From NCBI GenBank assembly GCA_036023115.1, contig JAYKKT010000089.1, positions 19,153,001 to 19,217,000 on the forward strand: a DNA stretch of 64,000 nt, given 5' to 3'. A program made the translations under genes and the position numbers. The stretch comes from Brasenia schreberi (lineage: Eukaryota > Streptophyta > Magnoliopsida > Nymphaeales > Cabombaceae). Shown piece after piece: positions 45,306-58,500 of this stretch; within the stretch, counting starts at the first letter, position 1; every line of letters starts with the position of its first letter. The notes below the pieces were generated by a model. The model was given only the letters and a program-made list of their open reading frames with translations. It was not told where the DNA came from and ran no database searches.

Positions 45306-48300
45306 CTCACGAAGTTGTATTTCACGTCTATGAAATCCTAACGTGTGTGTGTCTGTGTGGGAGTAATGATTAAAAGTCATGAAGATGCAAATGATGCAAA
45401 AGAGTTATTACCAGAAAAATACCCCTGGCTGCTCTCTCCACCAAGTAAGCGCAAGGTTTAAAGAAACTGCCATATGTTTCTGCCCACTGATTTAGCCTTG
45501 AAACAATGTACTTGGGGCCAAATGTGTTGGCCCAATATATAACTCCTCCCCTACAATAAGAAAATAAGATCAAAATCAATGGTTGCTTATGTCAAAGATC
45601 ATCAGAGGAATCAATGAACCCCACCTGTATGGAGGAAAACCCATTCCCATAACTGAGGCAACATCAAGGTCAGATGATTTTACTGCTATGCCCTCGGAAA
45701 GAACACGACATGCCTCATTTATCACGGGAAAGAAGACCAACTCTATAATATCTTTGTCTTGCAGTTTCAGTGGCTGCAACCAACAAAACAACTGTCAAGA
45801 ATACTTAAACTTGATAAACAATGGATTCAGGATGCAGTGACCGACCTCATGATTTCTGCAATTCAAAGCCACTTAGTGACCTATTGTCTTATGGAACAAG
45901 AACTGTTATCATGGAATCAGCACTCTTGCCCAAGTTTTACTTATCATAACCTTTTACCTTCGAATTCTTTACATGGCCAGCAATAGCCCGTGATTTTTCA
46001 ATGTACTTCTTTATTTCAGGGTCCGGACTGGCCTTGCGCCGTTCGTCATATATATAGAAACCTTTGCGTGTTTTTTCACCTAAAAAGTAGGCATACATCA
46101 AAGATCGTCAAACATAACAATCACAGATACATTAGCCAAAATATTCAAATATATAATGGGCAGTCACCACTCACCAGCTCTCTTGTCTTCAAGCATGAGC
46201 AGTATAAGCATGGACTTGTAAACTCTATCAGGAAAGTTCTCAAGATATTGGAGACCAGTAGCAACTGCTATTTCAAACCCTACCAAATCAGCTAGCCTGC
46301 AGAATAAAGAAACAGCTACAAATGTGAGACGTAGCCCTACAAGGTTGTCATAGACTAGGTAACTAGGAACTTCAGCTAGCATATGCCAACACAGATGACT
46401 GGATTGCCCGTCTTTAAAACCCAAGGACGAGTCACCAATCAGTTTTGAGTCCAAAAGTTTAAGAGTACAATGTTATTATTTGAATCAGTTATAAATGCCT
46501 TGGTGGGTGAATTTCAAAAAATCTAGAACCTTCAATTGGTATATGCCAACATAAGAGTAAGTACCTGAGTCCTTGAAAGCTAAGGACAACCACCAATCTG
46601 TTTTGAGTCCAGAAGTTTAATAAGTTGAATTTTTCATTTCAATCACCTAAGTTCCGGATCTCATATACTGGTCCCCGATGCACGATTAGGTCAGTGCATT
46701 TGAAGTTAACAACTAACAAACTCTATCTTCAGAAGGCATGTACCCAAACACATGGCTGAACCCATGACTTCTAGAACCAATGACTGCTCTCACTTTGTTT
46801 CAAGTCCAAAAGCTTATAAGTTCAATGTTTTCGTTTGACTGAGGTAAGTCTTATGTCTCACAGCTAGAGTTATATTTTCGAGTTGTTAAACCACCTCAAA
46901 AGAAAAAATAACAGGCACAGTTCTTTCACAAAGCCACAACTTTGAAACTCATGAACTTATTACAGAACAAATTTCAGATTTCAAGCCACTTGTATTCTCT
47001 TTACCTGAATGGACCCATTGGCATTCCAAATTTGGTAATCACATGATCGATGTGATAAACATCCAGACCATGGTCGACCAATAGAACAGCTGACTGAGTA
47101 TAAGGAAAGAACATCCTGTTCACAGCAAAGCCAGTACAGCTTCCAACCACAATAGGGGTTTTTCGGATCTTCTTGCCTACATCTAACAAATCAACAATAA
47201 CCTGTGGGGATGTCTCATTACTACGGACTACCTCCAAGAGTGGCATGACATGCGCAGGACTGCAAGAATAGCAACATTTGTTGGTTGAGAAATTCATGAA
47301 ATCAAACAGAAGCATAGAGAAAACGTACTTGCCTAAAAAAATGTGCCCCAACAATTCGTCCATGAGATTTGGTCTTCTGGCCAATCAAATTCAAATCAAT
47401 TGTAGACGTATTTGTTGCAAGAATACAATGAGACGGGCAATATTTTTCAAGGTCAGCAAAAATTTGTTGCTTCAAGGTAACGTTTTCAATGACAGCCTGC
47501 TCAAAAGGTCAAAACACATTTTGCAAAACAAATTTATAGAGACAAGAAAAAAATGCAATGCAATGCCTTTCACATTACCTCAATAACAAGGTCAACATCT
47601 TTAAAGCTTTCATAGTCAAGCACACCCCTGAGAAGAGAGAATGTTCGCTGAAACTTCTCTTGGGTCATTTTCCCATTCTTGACACGACTTTGCAGATTTG
47701 CTGAATTCAGCAATGTGGTACAAATGTAAATGAACAATTTGTGAGAGCCATCATTTGTTCAAAACCTAATCTCACAGTTCTCGTGAAATAAACTTACAAC
47801 AAGATGGTAATGCACAAGCATCAAACTACCAACCTTTCACCCTATCTACTCCTGCCTGCAGAAACTGGGCATTCACTTCCTTGAGGATTACAGGGTAGTT
47901 ACTCAATATCAGTGCAGTTGCTATTCCAGAACCCATCAAACCACCACCAAGAATGGCAACTTTTCTTATTTTCCTCGGAACCAGGCCCAAATCAGTAATC
48001 CCTGGAACCTGTTAATGCAAAGCGGGCATCCAGGTTGTGTATAAAAAAATCACATGGACGAAAGATTAGAACGACTCATGCCCAACATACCTAGATGAAA
48101 GGAAATACACAGCTCGCATGCAAAACTTTAGTCAAGATTTCAAGCATGCAAGGATTGACTGGATTTAAAATAAAAGGTTTCCTCTCGTCTTCATTTTATA
48201 AGTAGGTCAGCACATCTCATATAGCTGAGACGAAACTTAAATTCTTCAAGCCAACTTAAACTCAAGCTTGCCCAGATAAGCTCGAGGAGCAAAACCAGCT

Positions 48301-49518
48301 TTTGTACAGGAGAAAAGGTAGATTTTAGTGCATAACCTCTCAAAAACCAAACAGCATTTCATACTTACATGATAAACAAAGATTGATGAAATAAGCAGCA
48401 GATAGTATGAGTACTCACTAAACTGTATTAAAGTTTAGAACAGTTTAGAAAAGCTTATATACACATCAATTCAAGATTTAGGTTTAGAACATTAAAGTAG
48501 CACACCAGAGCATGCTTGCACTCGCTTTTATGTCCATAAGGCAGATCCGATCTGAGAATCGGCAAGGTAACCCTAACTTTCCTGTGCTTCCTGACAGTGC
48601 AGTGTTAGTTTCACAGCCCTATGTCCAAGTTTGTCACTTTTTGAATCTATGAATATGAGAGAGGCGATGGGAGGAGCAGCAAAGGTGGAGGACAATGAGA
48701 ATGGTTCGCACCATTCTCAGCAATCATTGACTACAAATAGTATGTCAGAGTCGGTGTATAACACCAGGCACAGATCTTGACATGATATAGACCAGTTTGT
48801 TGTTAAGCAGATGCTTGTCATGGTCTAAATAAAGACCAAGATGCGATCATCTTAATTCCATTTCACATGCATCAGACGATAGAAGTACCTTTAAAGTTGC
48901 CCGTTGAGAAAAGAAAAAGTGAATCAAGCTCTTGGCTGTGTCAGAAACCATCAGTAGCTTAGACTCATGCACCTCCTGCAAGGTCACATGGAAGTCAAGT
49001 TTTAAATAGATGCCTTTCAAACTAAATTAAGAGAGAGAGAGAGAAGCAATAGGAAGGACCATTCTGAACCTTCCAAAGTCCTGCAACAGGGCCAGATACA
49101 ATTCCCTCCTCAATAACATCAATGCAAACCAATGGGTGTTGAAGATTTGGAGCACGTTTCTGAGCTTGCACCCTCGCAAACTTAAGCACTTCCCTTGCCT
49201 CCCCAAGTGGTTCAAGTTTGTCATTTTTATAAAGACTGACAACTTTTGGCCTCTTATAATGAGCAATATCAAGTGCCCATTTGCAGGCAACAGCCACAAT
49301 TTGCTCTGGTGTAGCCAATTCATCAACAAGGCCTGCTTCATAAGCTTCCTGCCCTTTTACTGGTTTTGACAACTGTGAGAGGATGTAGCAATCAGAAGCT
49401 TCAGTAAGCATGGGAAAAAATATTGAACAAAATGATCATACAATGAATTAATTATGATGTACCAAAATCATCTCAAGCGCCTTGCTGAGACCAACTAACC
49501 GCGGAAGTCGCTGTGTAC
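45130..49518 (-). CDS. MFP2: MFP exons 6-17 of those visible (hydratase end, dehydrogenase, C-terminus)
   Basis: [19 protein letters not shown] closes the hydratase core (49518-49463). The linker region is 49372-48889. The NAD fold starts at 48008 with [25 protein letters not shown] spans the 47579/47496 junction. [15 protein letters not shown], with the catalytic histidine and its partner glutamate, spans 47333/47259. Dehydrogenase C-terminal repeats follow: [38 protein letters not shown], then [34 protein letters not shown]. The last exon encodes eleven residues. No stop or frameshift was found. Longer frames running past the exons are intron read-through. Confidence 0.92.
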
Positions 49519-52500
49519 CTGGCGTCGTGAGCTTGGATTAGACCTAATAGCAAATGTGAGGAACAGACTACTGAAAAGCAACTGCAAGTTTTAACCAGTA
49601 GATCTTTCTTACGTTGATCCAAACATAGAATATAGGATATTGATATACTGAGCCAGTTGGATATTGTTAAGAATTTCGCAATTTGGTGACATGATAAAAC
49701 ACACTGAAAATGTGGGGGAAGAGCGGTTTTTTTCAACTTGCAGAAGGGTGTCAGGATCAGCTAGATTCATATGAATATAATGTAGAAAAATAACCCACGT
49801 ACCTTAGAAAATCAACCAGTGTTGTCTGACGCGTATCGTATCGTGTATCGCTGGGCTCCACGATACGGGCGTATCGTATCGTACTTTAATATTAAAATAA
49901 TACAAAAATTAATTAAAAATCAATAAAAATTAGTAAAATCCGAAAAAAATCGAAAAAAATCAGAAAAAATCTGGTACTTGCTTTAAATTCATATACTGTA
50001 AGTTTAGTACAGATTGAGCATTCAACATTGAATAATTGCATCTCAATTTACATATTTTGAATTCAAAAAATGAAATACACATTACAGACACAGTTACATT
50101 TTACAAATTGTAATCAGGATCATCAACTAAATAATCTTCATCTTCTCCTTGTTGCAGATCCTCATCATCATCATCAGCGACACCTTCTTCTTGAAAATCA
50201 AATTCTTCATCTCCTTGATATTGTTGTTGCGCTCCTTCCAAATTAATCCAAGCAACGTCTTCTTCAGTTAGGAGGGCATTTTCTTCAGTGTCTTCCATAA
50301 CCCAATCTTCTAATATATCAAAATTATCCAAACTTATTGGATCGAACTGACTTTCTTCTCTGTTTACTTTTTTTAATTGCCTACGACAAACAAAGATAAA
50401 TAATTAGTAAATAATATTAACAATTGAAGACTGAAGTTAAACTATATTGAATTGAAAATTTGAAAGTAATACAACATTACCTTTCACGAAGGTGAATGTT
50501 ACAACGAATATAAACTAAATCATTTAGTCTTTTGTGTTCCAACCTGTTGCGCTTCTTTGTATGGATGTGTTCAAAAACACTCCAATTTCTTTCACAACCT
50601 GTTGCACTACAGGTTTGGCTTAAGACTCTCACTGCAAAATCTTTAAGGTTGGGATAATCAGTTCCAAACCTGTTCCACCAAACATCTGTAGAAAAAAACA
50701 AACATTATAGACATAATCCACAGTAATGTAAGATGAAACTTAAATATGAAAATAAACAATTTACCTGGACGCATCGTACTGCGGTTGCGAATTGCAACAG
50801 GCAAACCCATCAAGTGAAGAGCATTATCATATATCTCCATCTCTCGATGTATCGCATCTGCTATGCTCTCATCAAGAACTAATCTGTCGATGCATTCAAT
50901 GATTCCTCGATTAACCTCACCGTCCCTTTTGAAAGTTGCTGAGTACCTCAATGATGGGTTTAGATAGTAGGTTGCTGCATGAATAGGCTTATACAATTGT
51001 TTATTCCATCTACTATCAATTATTTTTCACACGGGCACATAATCTCTTTTTTTCCATTAAAGTTATTTCTGATTGCTTCTTTTGCCCTGTCCATGGCTTT
51101 ATAAAGGTAGCCCATAGATGGTTTCTCCTCGCTGTCAGCCAATCTCAAAACTTTCACTAAAGGACAAGTAATTTTCAATAATCTGATACATGCATTCCAA
51201 AATGAACTTCTAAAAACCGTTTCTGCAATCTCATTTAACTTTCTGTTCCTTCTGTTTTGAGGCAACTCTGCAAATTGTTGCCACTCATCTGAGGAGAACA
51301 TTCTCTTTAAAGCTTGCTTCTGTCTCACCTCTGTACAGATAAGAAGTTTGTTGCGAACCGAGTTGCAGTTGTGCGAAGAAGCTCCACACCTTCTGTGTAT
51401 CTCCTCATCATACACAAAACAAATGCATTGTTGTAAATGAATTTTGTAATATCTTGGCAACATTCAGTTGTTGCCTTTATTTCATCTATCTCACCAATGT
51501 CCTCGAGGATGAGATCTAAACAATGGGTTGCACATGGTGTCCAGTAGAAAGTCCCATAAATATCAGCTAACTCCTTTTCAGCTGCTTTGTAGTTAGCTGC
51601 ATTATCTGTAATCAATTGGACTACATTTTCTAGCCCAACCTCCTGTATAACCTTATCAAATTCCTCTCGTAGGATCTCTGCAGTGTGCCTCTCCTCTGAC
51701 ATATCTAGAGATCTCAAAAACATGAGTCCTTTAGGACAATATACAAGAAAGTTTAGTAATGTCCTTCCTCGCCTATCGGTCCATCCATCTGCCATGATAG
51801 TGCATCCTGTTTACTTCCACGATTGACTCAAAGTCGAACAATATTGCTGCACTTCAATCACGGTCTGATCTAATAGCTTCCCTCTCAACTTCTGATAAGA
51901 GGGCATCCTGTATCTTGGACCAATGTTAGCAATTGCATCTGCCATTGCTTGAAAATGAAAACTTTTTGCTGCATTAAATGGAATGCATGCATCATAAAAC
52001 TATCTGCCCACTGCAAGGTCTGCTTGATCATGCAGTTGTTCTGAAGCAATAGCAGCACGAATTCCCAGCTGAGCACCAGGTGTAGTGGAAGGAGGAAAGA
52101 ACGAATGTATGCTAGAAGAAGAAGCTCTTCCTCTACTCCTTCCTGAACTTCCTCTTCTGTCACCTCCAAAGTCTTCAGTTGCAACCCTCTTTCCCCTGCT
52201 AGGTGCTCGCGAACTGCTACTACCAATATCTGTTCTAGCATCTGAAGGCAAACTATCAGTGAATCTAACTCCAGTGGCAGTAGCATCATCAACTTCTTCA
52301 CACGTCTGGAAATCATCCTTTTGTTGTCTCCTTTCCTGTATGGTCTCAATCATCTGCAAGCATTGCTATTTAATACCTTCTGGGACACTTCTAACTCTGC
52401 TTGTGCATGGAGCAACTTCTTTCCTGGTTCTTGCTAGGTGGTGTTTCAACCTTGAAATTCCACCACTAACCACATTTTCACAAAATAAGCATCTGATTTT

Positions 52501-55500
52501 TAACCTTGAACCCTCAACTCGTATACCCCACTGCCATGCCGGATCATCAGACTTTGAATGAGAGTCTCTACCACCCCTTCCTGCCATCTCAATGGAGTAC
52601 TTTAATTCAAACAAAAACCTAAAAATAAAAGCACTTCGTAAATCCCCCAATCTTCAAATAACACTCAAATCGAGTGTCTCCCACTTCATGAATGCAATAA
52701 AAATCGTATACACACACTTAATAACTTCATATTTTGTCATTCAAAAAAAAACTGAAATAACACAAAAATACCTTAGAAAATCAACAATTCATGCAACTGA
52801 AGAGCAAAGCATGGAAGCAAGGGGTTGGCGCCTCCATGGTTGTTGCAGCCTCTCTTTCTTATTTCTTGCTTAAAAACCTAATTACACTTAGGGCAGACTT
52901 TATACAGAATTCTAACTTGAAAGACCAAAATGCCCTTGATTAAAAACATTACCTACTATCTACCCGTGACTCCAAATGGATAGGATTTTGATCCATTTGG
53001 ATCCACATGACTCACTCACTATGTTATCGATAGCGGTTAGCGGGTTGTTAGCGGTCGACCCTGATATAGCGGGGATATAACGGATTTAGCGGTACAATCA
53101 TAAGATTAACCCTCTCCTATAAGTAAAAATGTGCATTTCATCTTACCCTTCCATCAACTCTTTTCAATGTCAAACTTTCTTTTTATTTTTGCATTAACCA
53201 CTTCTTTTGTACCCAAGTAATATTTTTACACCTTTACTTTTCAAACAAAGAATGATGAGGACAATAAAACACTAGATTTATTTCAATCACAAATAAATGA
53301 TTAAGTTCATCACCATTGCAACCAACAAATGAATCATCAAGTCCACCACCAAACTATTCAACATATGCATCATATACTCCATTGCAATCAAGTTCAGTTT
53401 CATTATTCATCCCATATCTAAAATGTTTATTATATTACATACTTTCATCAATGTATATCGAGAATCCACTCTGCCATAATCAATGCTTTCAACTGAATTC
53501 TTTGATATCTTGTAATATACATTGAAGGATAAGTAATAAAAGACATTAAAGGATGTTATGAACAGTTTGGCCTTTGTCATTATATAGGCTAATCATGCCC
53601 TGAATCTTTACATATTGTAAAACATCGCATCAAGTCTTACTCTTTGGGTCTACCAGATAACAATTTCTGAAAACCAGACACGTAGGATCTCGCTTTCACA
53701 TAATTTTAAAAATAAACTCAAAGTCATATCTAATAACATGGAACATTCAGAGTCTCAATCCATTCACAATGGTCTACACTATATTTTCATTTTTAAGTAT
53801 CAAAACTTATATCCGGATCCAATATTCAAAACCATTTTCATTTAAAACACAAACTACTCTCATAGGTTTACTATATAGCTCAACATGCCCCCAACCTATA
53901 TGTGTCATATAATGTGATATAAGCTGTTAAATATAACCTACAAGTGAGCATGCATGACCAACAAAATATCCAACCGTGTAACCAAATTAAGCTAATAAAA
54001 AATGTAAAACAACATAACCACTATATATGCATGTCCTATGCTACAAGCATCCCTTGGCAGACTTACTACCTTCTTCGGGCAGGGAATTATTATCTAGCTT
54101 GTTCAGCTCAAGCGAAGATTGAATTCTACTAGATCGCTAGTTTCATGTGATGAAATTGCTTTGTGGTACTCCTCTTAGCATATTATGCATGTGCCTAACC
54201 TTTCCATGATTCCTTTGCTCCTTGAAAATGCAGCTATAGGAGTAGCTAACATGGCAGTTTTTCCTCCGTGTATCGAAACCCAAGTATAGGAATTCTAATG
54301 ATACAAAAATGAGTTAGAATCAAAGCAAACGTTTCAGGAAACATTTCCATACTATGGTCTTGTTTCTCTCTCCCGCCTTAGGCAACCTGTCCTCACGAAA
54401 TGGGCATAACCAATCAGATCTCCAAATTCTTTCGTGACAATCCTAGAGAAAAACATGCACATCTCATTGGAACTTAGTCCCCCGTCTAAAACATTACAGA
54501 TTATTCAAATTTAACAAGGAAACCCATGCAAAAATTTAGTCTATATCAAAGAAGTGATACACTAGACATGGAGCCCTTGGCCACAGTAGGGGTGACCAAC
54601 CGTATGAACCATTGACTAGACACTTTATCTCAATATTTACAGCCGGAAAACAAGAAAAGAACGAAAGATAACACTCACTGACGGGCGTTTAGCCTTCACC
54701 AAAAAATTGAATATAACATGAACTTAGAAATACCACTCAATTTTCTAGTTACACTATTCAAAACAAATTGGTGCATCTTTTTGTGATGACCTCGTCCATG
54801 GCATTAATTCAAGTTGATCGTAATGAACAAAGACTGAGTTGAAACATAAACCGTGTACACCACAAACACTTACACACATTAACATAGAGAGAGAGAGGAG
54901 TACCGATTGTGAAGTTATGCGAAGAAGTCTCAGCGAGGAGACGCAAAGACATAAACAGAGGAAGAAGACAAAGGGTTTCACTCAGGCGTTGTCCGCTCCC
55001 ATACCCAACCTTTCTCATCTTCACCGGAGAGAGAGAGAGTCACCGCCTTGTCAAAAACCCAGTTTTGGAGAAGGGGAAAAATCGTGTTTACTTCGCACGC
55101 AGATCTTCTGTCTGCTGTTTCTCAAATTCAACGATGAATTGTTGCCTTACCTTATTCCCTTTCACTCTGTATCTCAGTCACGAGGATGTGGATCAAATAC
55201 GCGTACATGGTATGCAAACACGATTGCTTGTGGCAGTACGTGCCGATGTCTTCAATTGTAGTTTCTTCGATTCCCCATGAATGCATTCTATGTGAATCCG
55301 AACGAAGCTATGATGGTTGACATGTGAGGAGTTGTTAGTCGGAAACCCTCTTATCGTGTCGAAGTATGCGAGAGTGAGAGGCGGCAGAGGGAGAGTTACC
55401 TGAGAGATTTGGTGAAAGAGGAATGAGGGAGAGCGCGAGAGGTGAGAGACGCGTCAGACAACACTGTTTCTACTTACATAACATAAAAACAATAAGGAAA

Positions 55501-58500
55501 AATACACAAAAAATTAAATCGCTCTTCAACATGCCCCCTCAAGTTGGGTCTTGAAGACTTGAAATACCCAACTTGCCAAGAGTTTTCTTTAATCCATTCG
55601 TTGCAACTGGTTTTGTAAGAATATCTGCTAATTGATCTTCAGAATGGACATGGATTATATTGAAGATTCCTTGTGAGACTTTCTCTCTAATAAAGTGATA
55701 GTCGACTTTAATATGCTTGGTTCTCTCATTGAAGACCGGATTAGACGTCATTTGTAGTGCTGCTTTACTATCTGTGAAAAAATTGATTGGAATAACCTTT
55801 CCTAGCCCATTTCTTCTAACAGTGATAGGATCCATAAACCTTCACACATGCCGAGTGCAATTGCACGATATTCTACCTCTACACTTGATCTAGCCACTAA
55901 AGATCGCTTTTTACTCTTTCACGATACCACATTACCTCCTACGCATTCTATGTAACCTGAGGTAGACTTTCTATCACTTTTGGAGCCAGCCCAATCTGCA
56001 TCAATAAATCTCTAGATAGAGAGATGAATGTGAGGTATACAATAAACCATAAGTGATCGAAGACTTCAGATATCTAATGATATGGAACACCGTACTCATG
56101 TGATGCTTAGATGGGGAATGCATCCATCTACTCACATAATTGATTGCAAAGCTGATGTCCGGTCTTGTAATAGAGATGTATATAAGCTTTCCCACCAATC
56201 TCTGGTATCTGCCAATATCTTCATATGGTTCAGTTGTCTCTTCTTTGTTTTCTTTTGTAATTTCAATGGGAGTAGAACATATCGGGCAATCTTCTATTTT
56301 CGTTTCTTTCAGCAAATCCAAAATATATTTCCTTTGACTTAAAATTAATCAATCTTTACTCCGTACGAATTCGATTCCCAAGAAGTAATGGAGACTGCCC
56401 AAATCCTTTAAGTCGAATAGAGCATGTAGTTATCTTTTAAGATCAGCAATACCTTCTGTATCATCACCAGTGATAATGATTGTTTCAAACCATAAATAAA
56501 CTTCTTTAGTTTGCATACATTGTTTGTTTTCTACTCTTGGTTATACCCAGGTGGTAGGTCCATGTAAATATCTTCCATGAAATCTCCTTAAAGAAAGGCA
56601 TTCTTCACATCCAGTTATCATAAATCCCATCCATGATTGACAGCCACACTCATAATAATCCTAATAGTATTCACTTTTCCCACTAGTGCAAATGTTTCTG
56701 TATAATCAATACCATATGATTGACTGTAACCTTTAGCGACTAATCTGACCTTATACCTTTCTATATTCCCATCAGCTTTGTACTTCACTGAATGTACCCA
56801 TTTGCAACCCACTGTTTTCCTTTATGGTGGTAACTCTACTAGTTCTCAGGTCTTGTTTTTCTCCAATGCTACAATTTCTTCTTTCATGGTTGTCTTCAAC
56901 TCTGAATGTTGCTCTGCTTCTTCGTATGTCTTGAGAATATAAGTATTATCTGCATTCACTACAAACAACTAATACTTTTTTGGATAGTTAGTGTATGATA
57001 CCATCTTCTGTAGTGAGTATTTCGCTTTTCCACTTTTTCCCTTTCAAAGAGCAATAGGTAAATCATCAAGATCACTAGCAGAATTTTGAGAAGTTATTTG
57101 AGTAGGAATTGAATCTTATTCAGGTGGAGGATTCTGGTCCCGAGTAGCAGACTGATATGGAAAGAGAATCTTCCTTTCACCTCTAGTATAAATCTGCCAA
57201 TTTTTTTCTTGATCGGATGGCATCTCTTCTTCTTCTCTATCAATGTCTGGTTGATCTTGAATTGATGGAAGAGGTATCACAGATAGTTGATGCTTGACTA
57301 TCTTGTTTACCATAAAAAGGTGTATCTTAATGAAATATAACATCCATTGTAACATATGATCTTTTTTCAGGATCATAACATTTATATCCTTTCTAAGTAG
57401 ATAAATATCCTAAGAAGATACATTTAACAACCCGAGCATCTAATTTATCTCTCAAACCACTGTGTATACAAAGAAAATAAGTGTACCCAAACACTTTAGG
57501 TGGTAGAAGGAACTGTTTCTGGGAAAGACATAAGGAGTGAAGTGGAGTATTATCATTTAATACTCTGCTAGGCATACGATTTATAAGAAAGACTGCAGTT
57601 AAAACTGCTTATCCCAGTAGATTTTTGGAACATCATAACCAATCAAAAGGGTTTTAACCACCTCTAAAATGTGTGTTTTTTCTTTTAGAAACGCCATTTT
57701 GCTGTGGAGAATAAAAACATAAAGTTTGGTGTAAAATTCCATTGTTTGAGAAATATGAATTAAGTGATTGAGACATGAATTCCCCTCCATTATCACTCTG
57801 AAATGTTTTAATGGAGCTATGGAATTTAGTACGCACAAACTGATAATATATGAGAATAATATTTTTCACTTACCTCCTTAGTTTTCATGAGATATATCAT
57901 GGTGAATCTAGTACAATCATCAATAAATGAAATAAAGTATCTATAACCATGTAAAGAAGTGATAGAGCAAGGGCCCCAAACATCAAAATGAACAAGCTCA
58001 AAAGGTTTAGAAGATTTTTCTTCATTTAGGGGAAATAAAATACGATGGTGTTTTGCCTTGTGGCAAGTTTCACAATTCAACTGCAAGTCATTACAATGAA
58101 GAAATTCAGGCAATAACATTCTAATTTTTTATAAAGGCAAACGTCATAATCTCTGGTGCCATAAAGGTAGTTCTTCTTTTTGCTTTTCTATGATAACTGT
58201 TGACTATAAGGTTGTTCCTCTAGCTTCCTCATAGTCATAGAATCCTCGCCACATGTTACCCTGACCAAAAATCCTCCCCGTCCTCAGTTCCTGAAAGAAG
58301 CATTCAATAGAATAAAAAATTACTCGATATTTTAAATCTTGTGTCATGACAAAGACTGACAATAAGTTGATTGAAATGTTTGGAACATGTAAGACATTTT
58401 TCAATATTCCAAAATGTGTAATAATACTTCCTTTTCCAACAATGGGAGTATGTGATCCATCGGCCAACCTAATATTAATCTTACCTTGAGTCCAACCTAA

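Larger units (their letters stand above)
49817..55466 (-). mobile_element. hAT transposon ends enclosing 5.65 kb, inside the copia left LTR
   Basis: Perfect 18-bp terminal inverted repeats: CAGTGTTGTCTGACGCGT at 49817-49834 and its complement at 55449-55466. The left subterminal region has several GTATCG repeats. The transposase gene is at 50101-52587. An 8-bp target duplication, expected for hAT, is absent: left flank AAATCAAC, right flank TTTCTACT. A copia LTR piece lies inside (52756-53019), so this is either two partial hAT insertions or a rearranged composite. Confidence 0.7.

Noticed and set aside
45583..45986. Plus-strand frames antisense to MFP exons
   Set aside because: They mirror the conserved exons on the opposite strand and have no domain.
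52366..52373. A mini-intron removing the first stop of the hAT transposase
   Set aside because: GT...AG can be drawn here, but the intron would be only about 25 bases, too short for plant splicing. A nonsense codon is simpler.
54839..55280. Two overlapping plus-strand frames of 123-140 codons
   Set aside because: They overlap each other and a minus frame, have Arg/Glu-rich low-complexity starts and no recognised domain. Only a weak gene-fragment hypothesis was kept.
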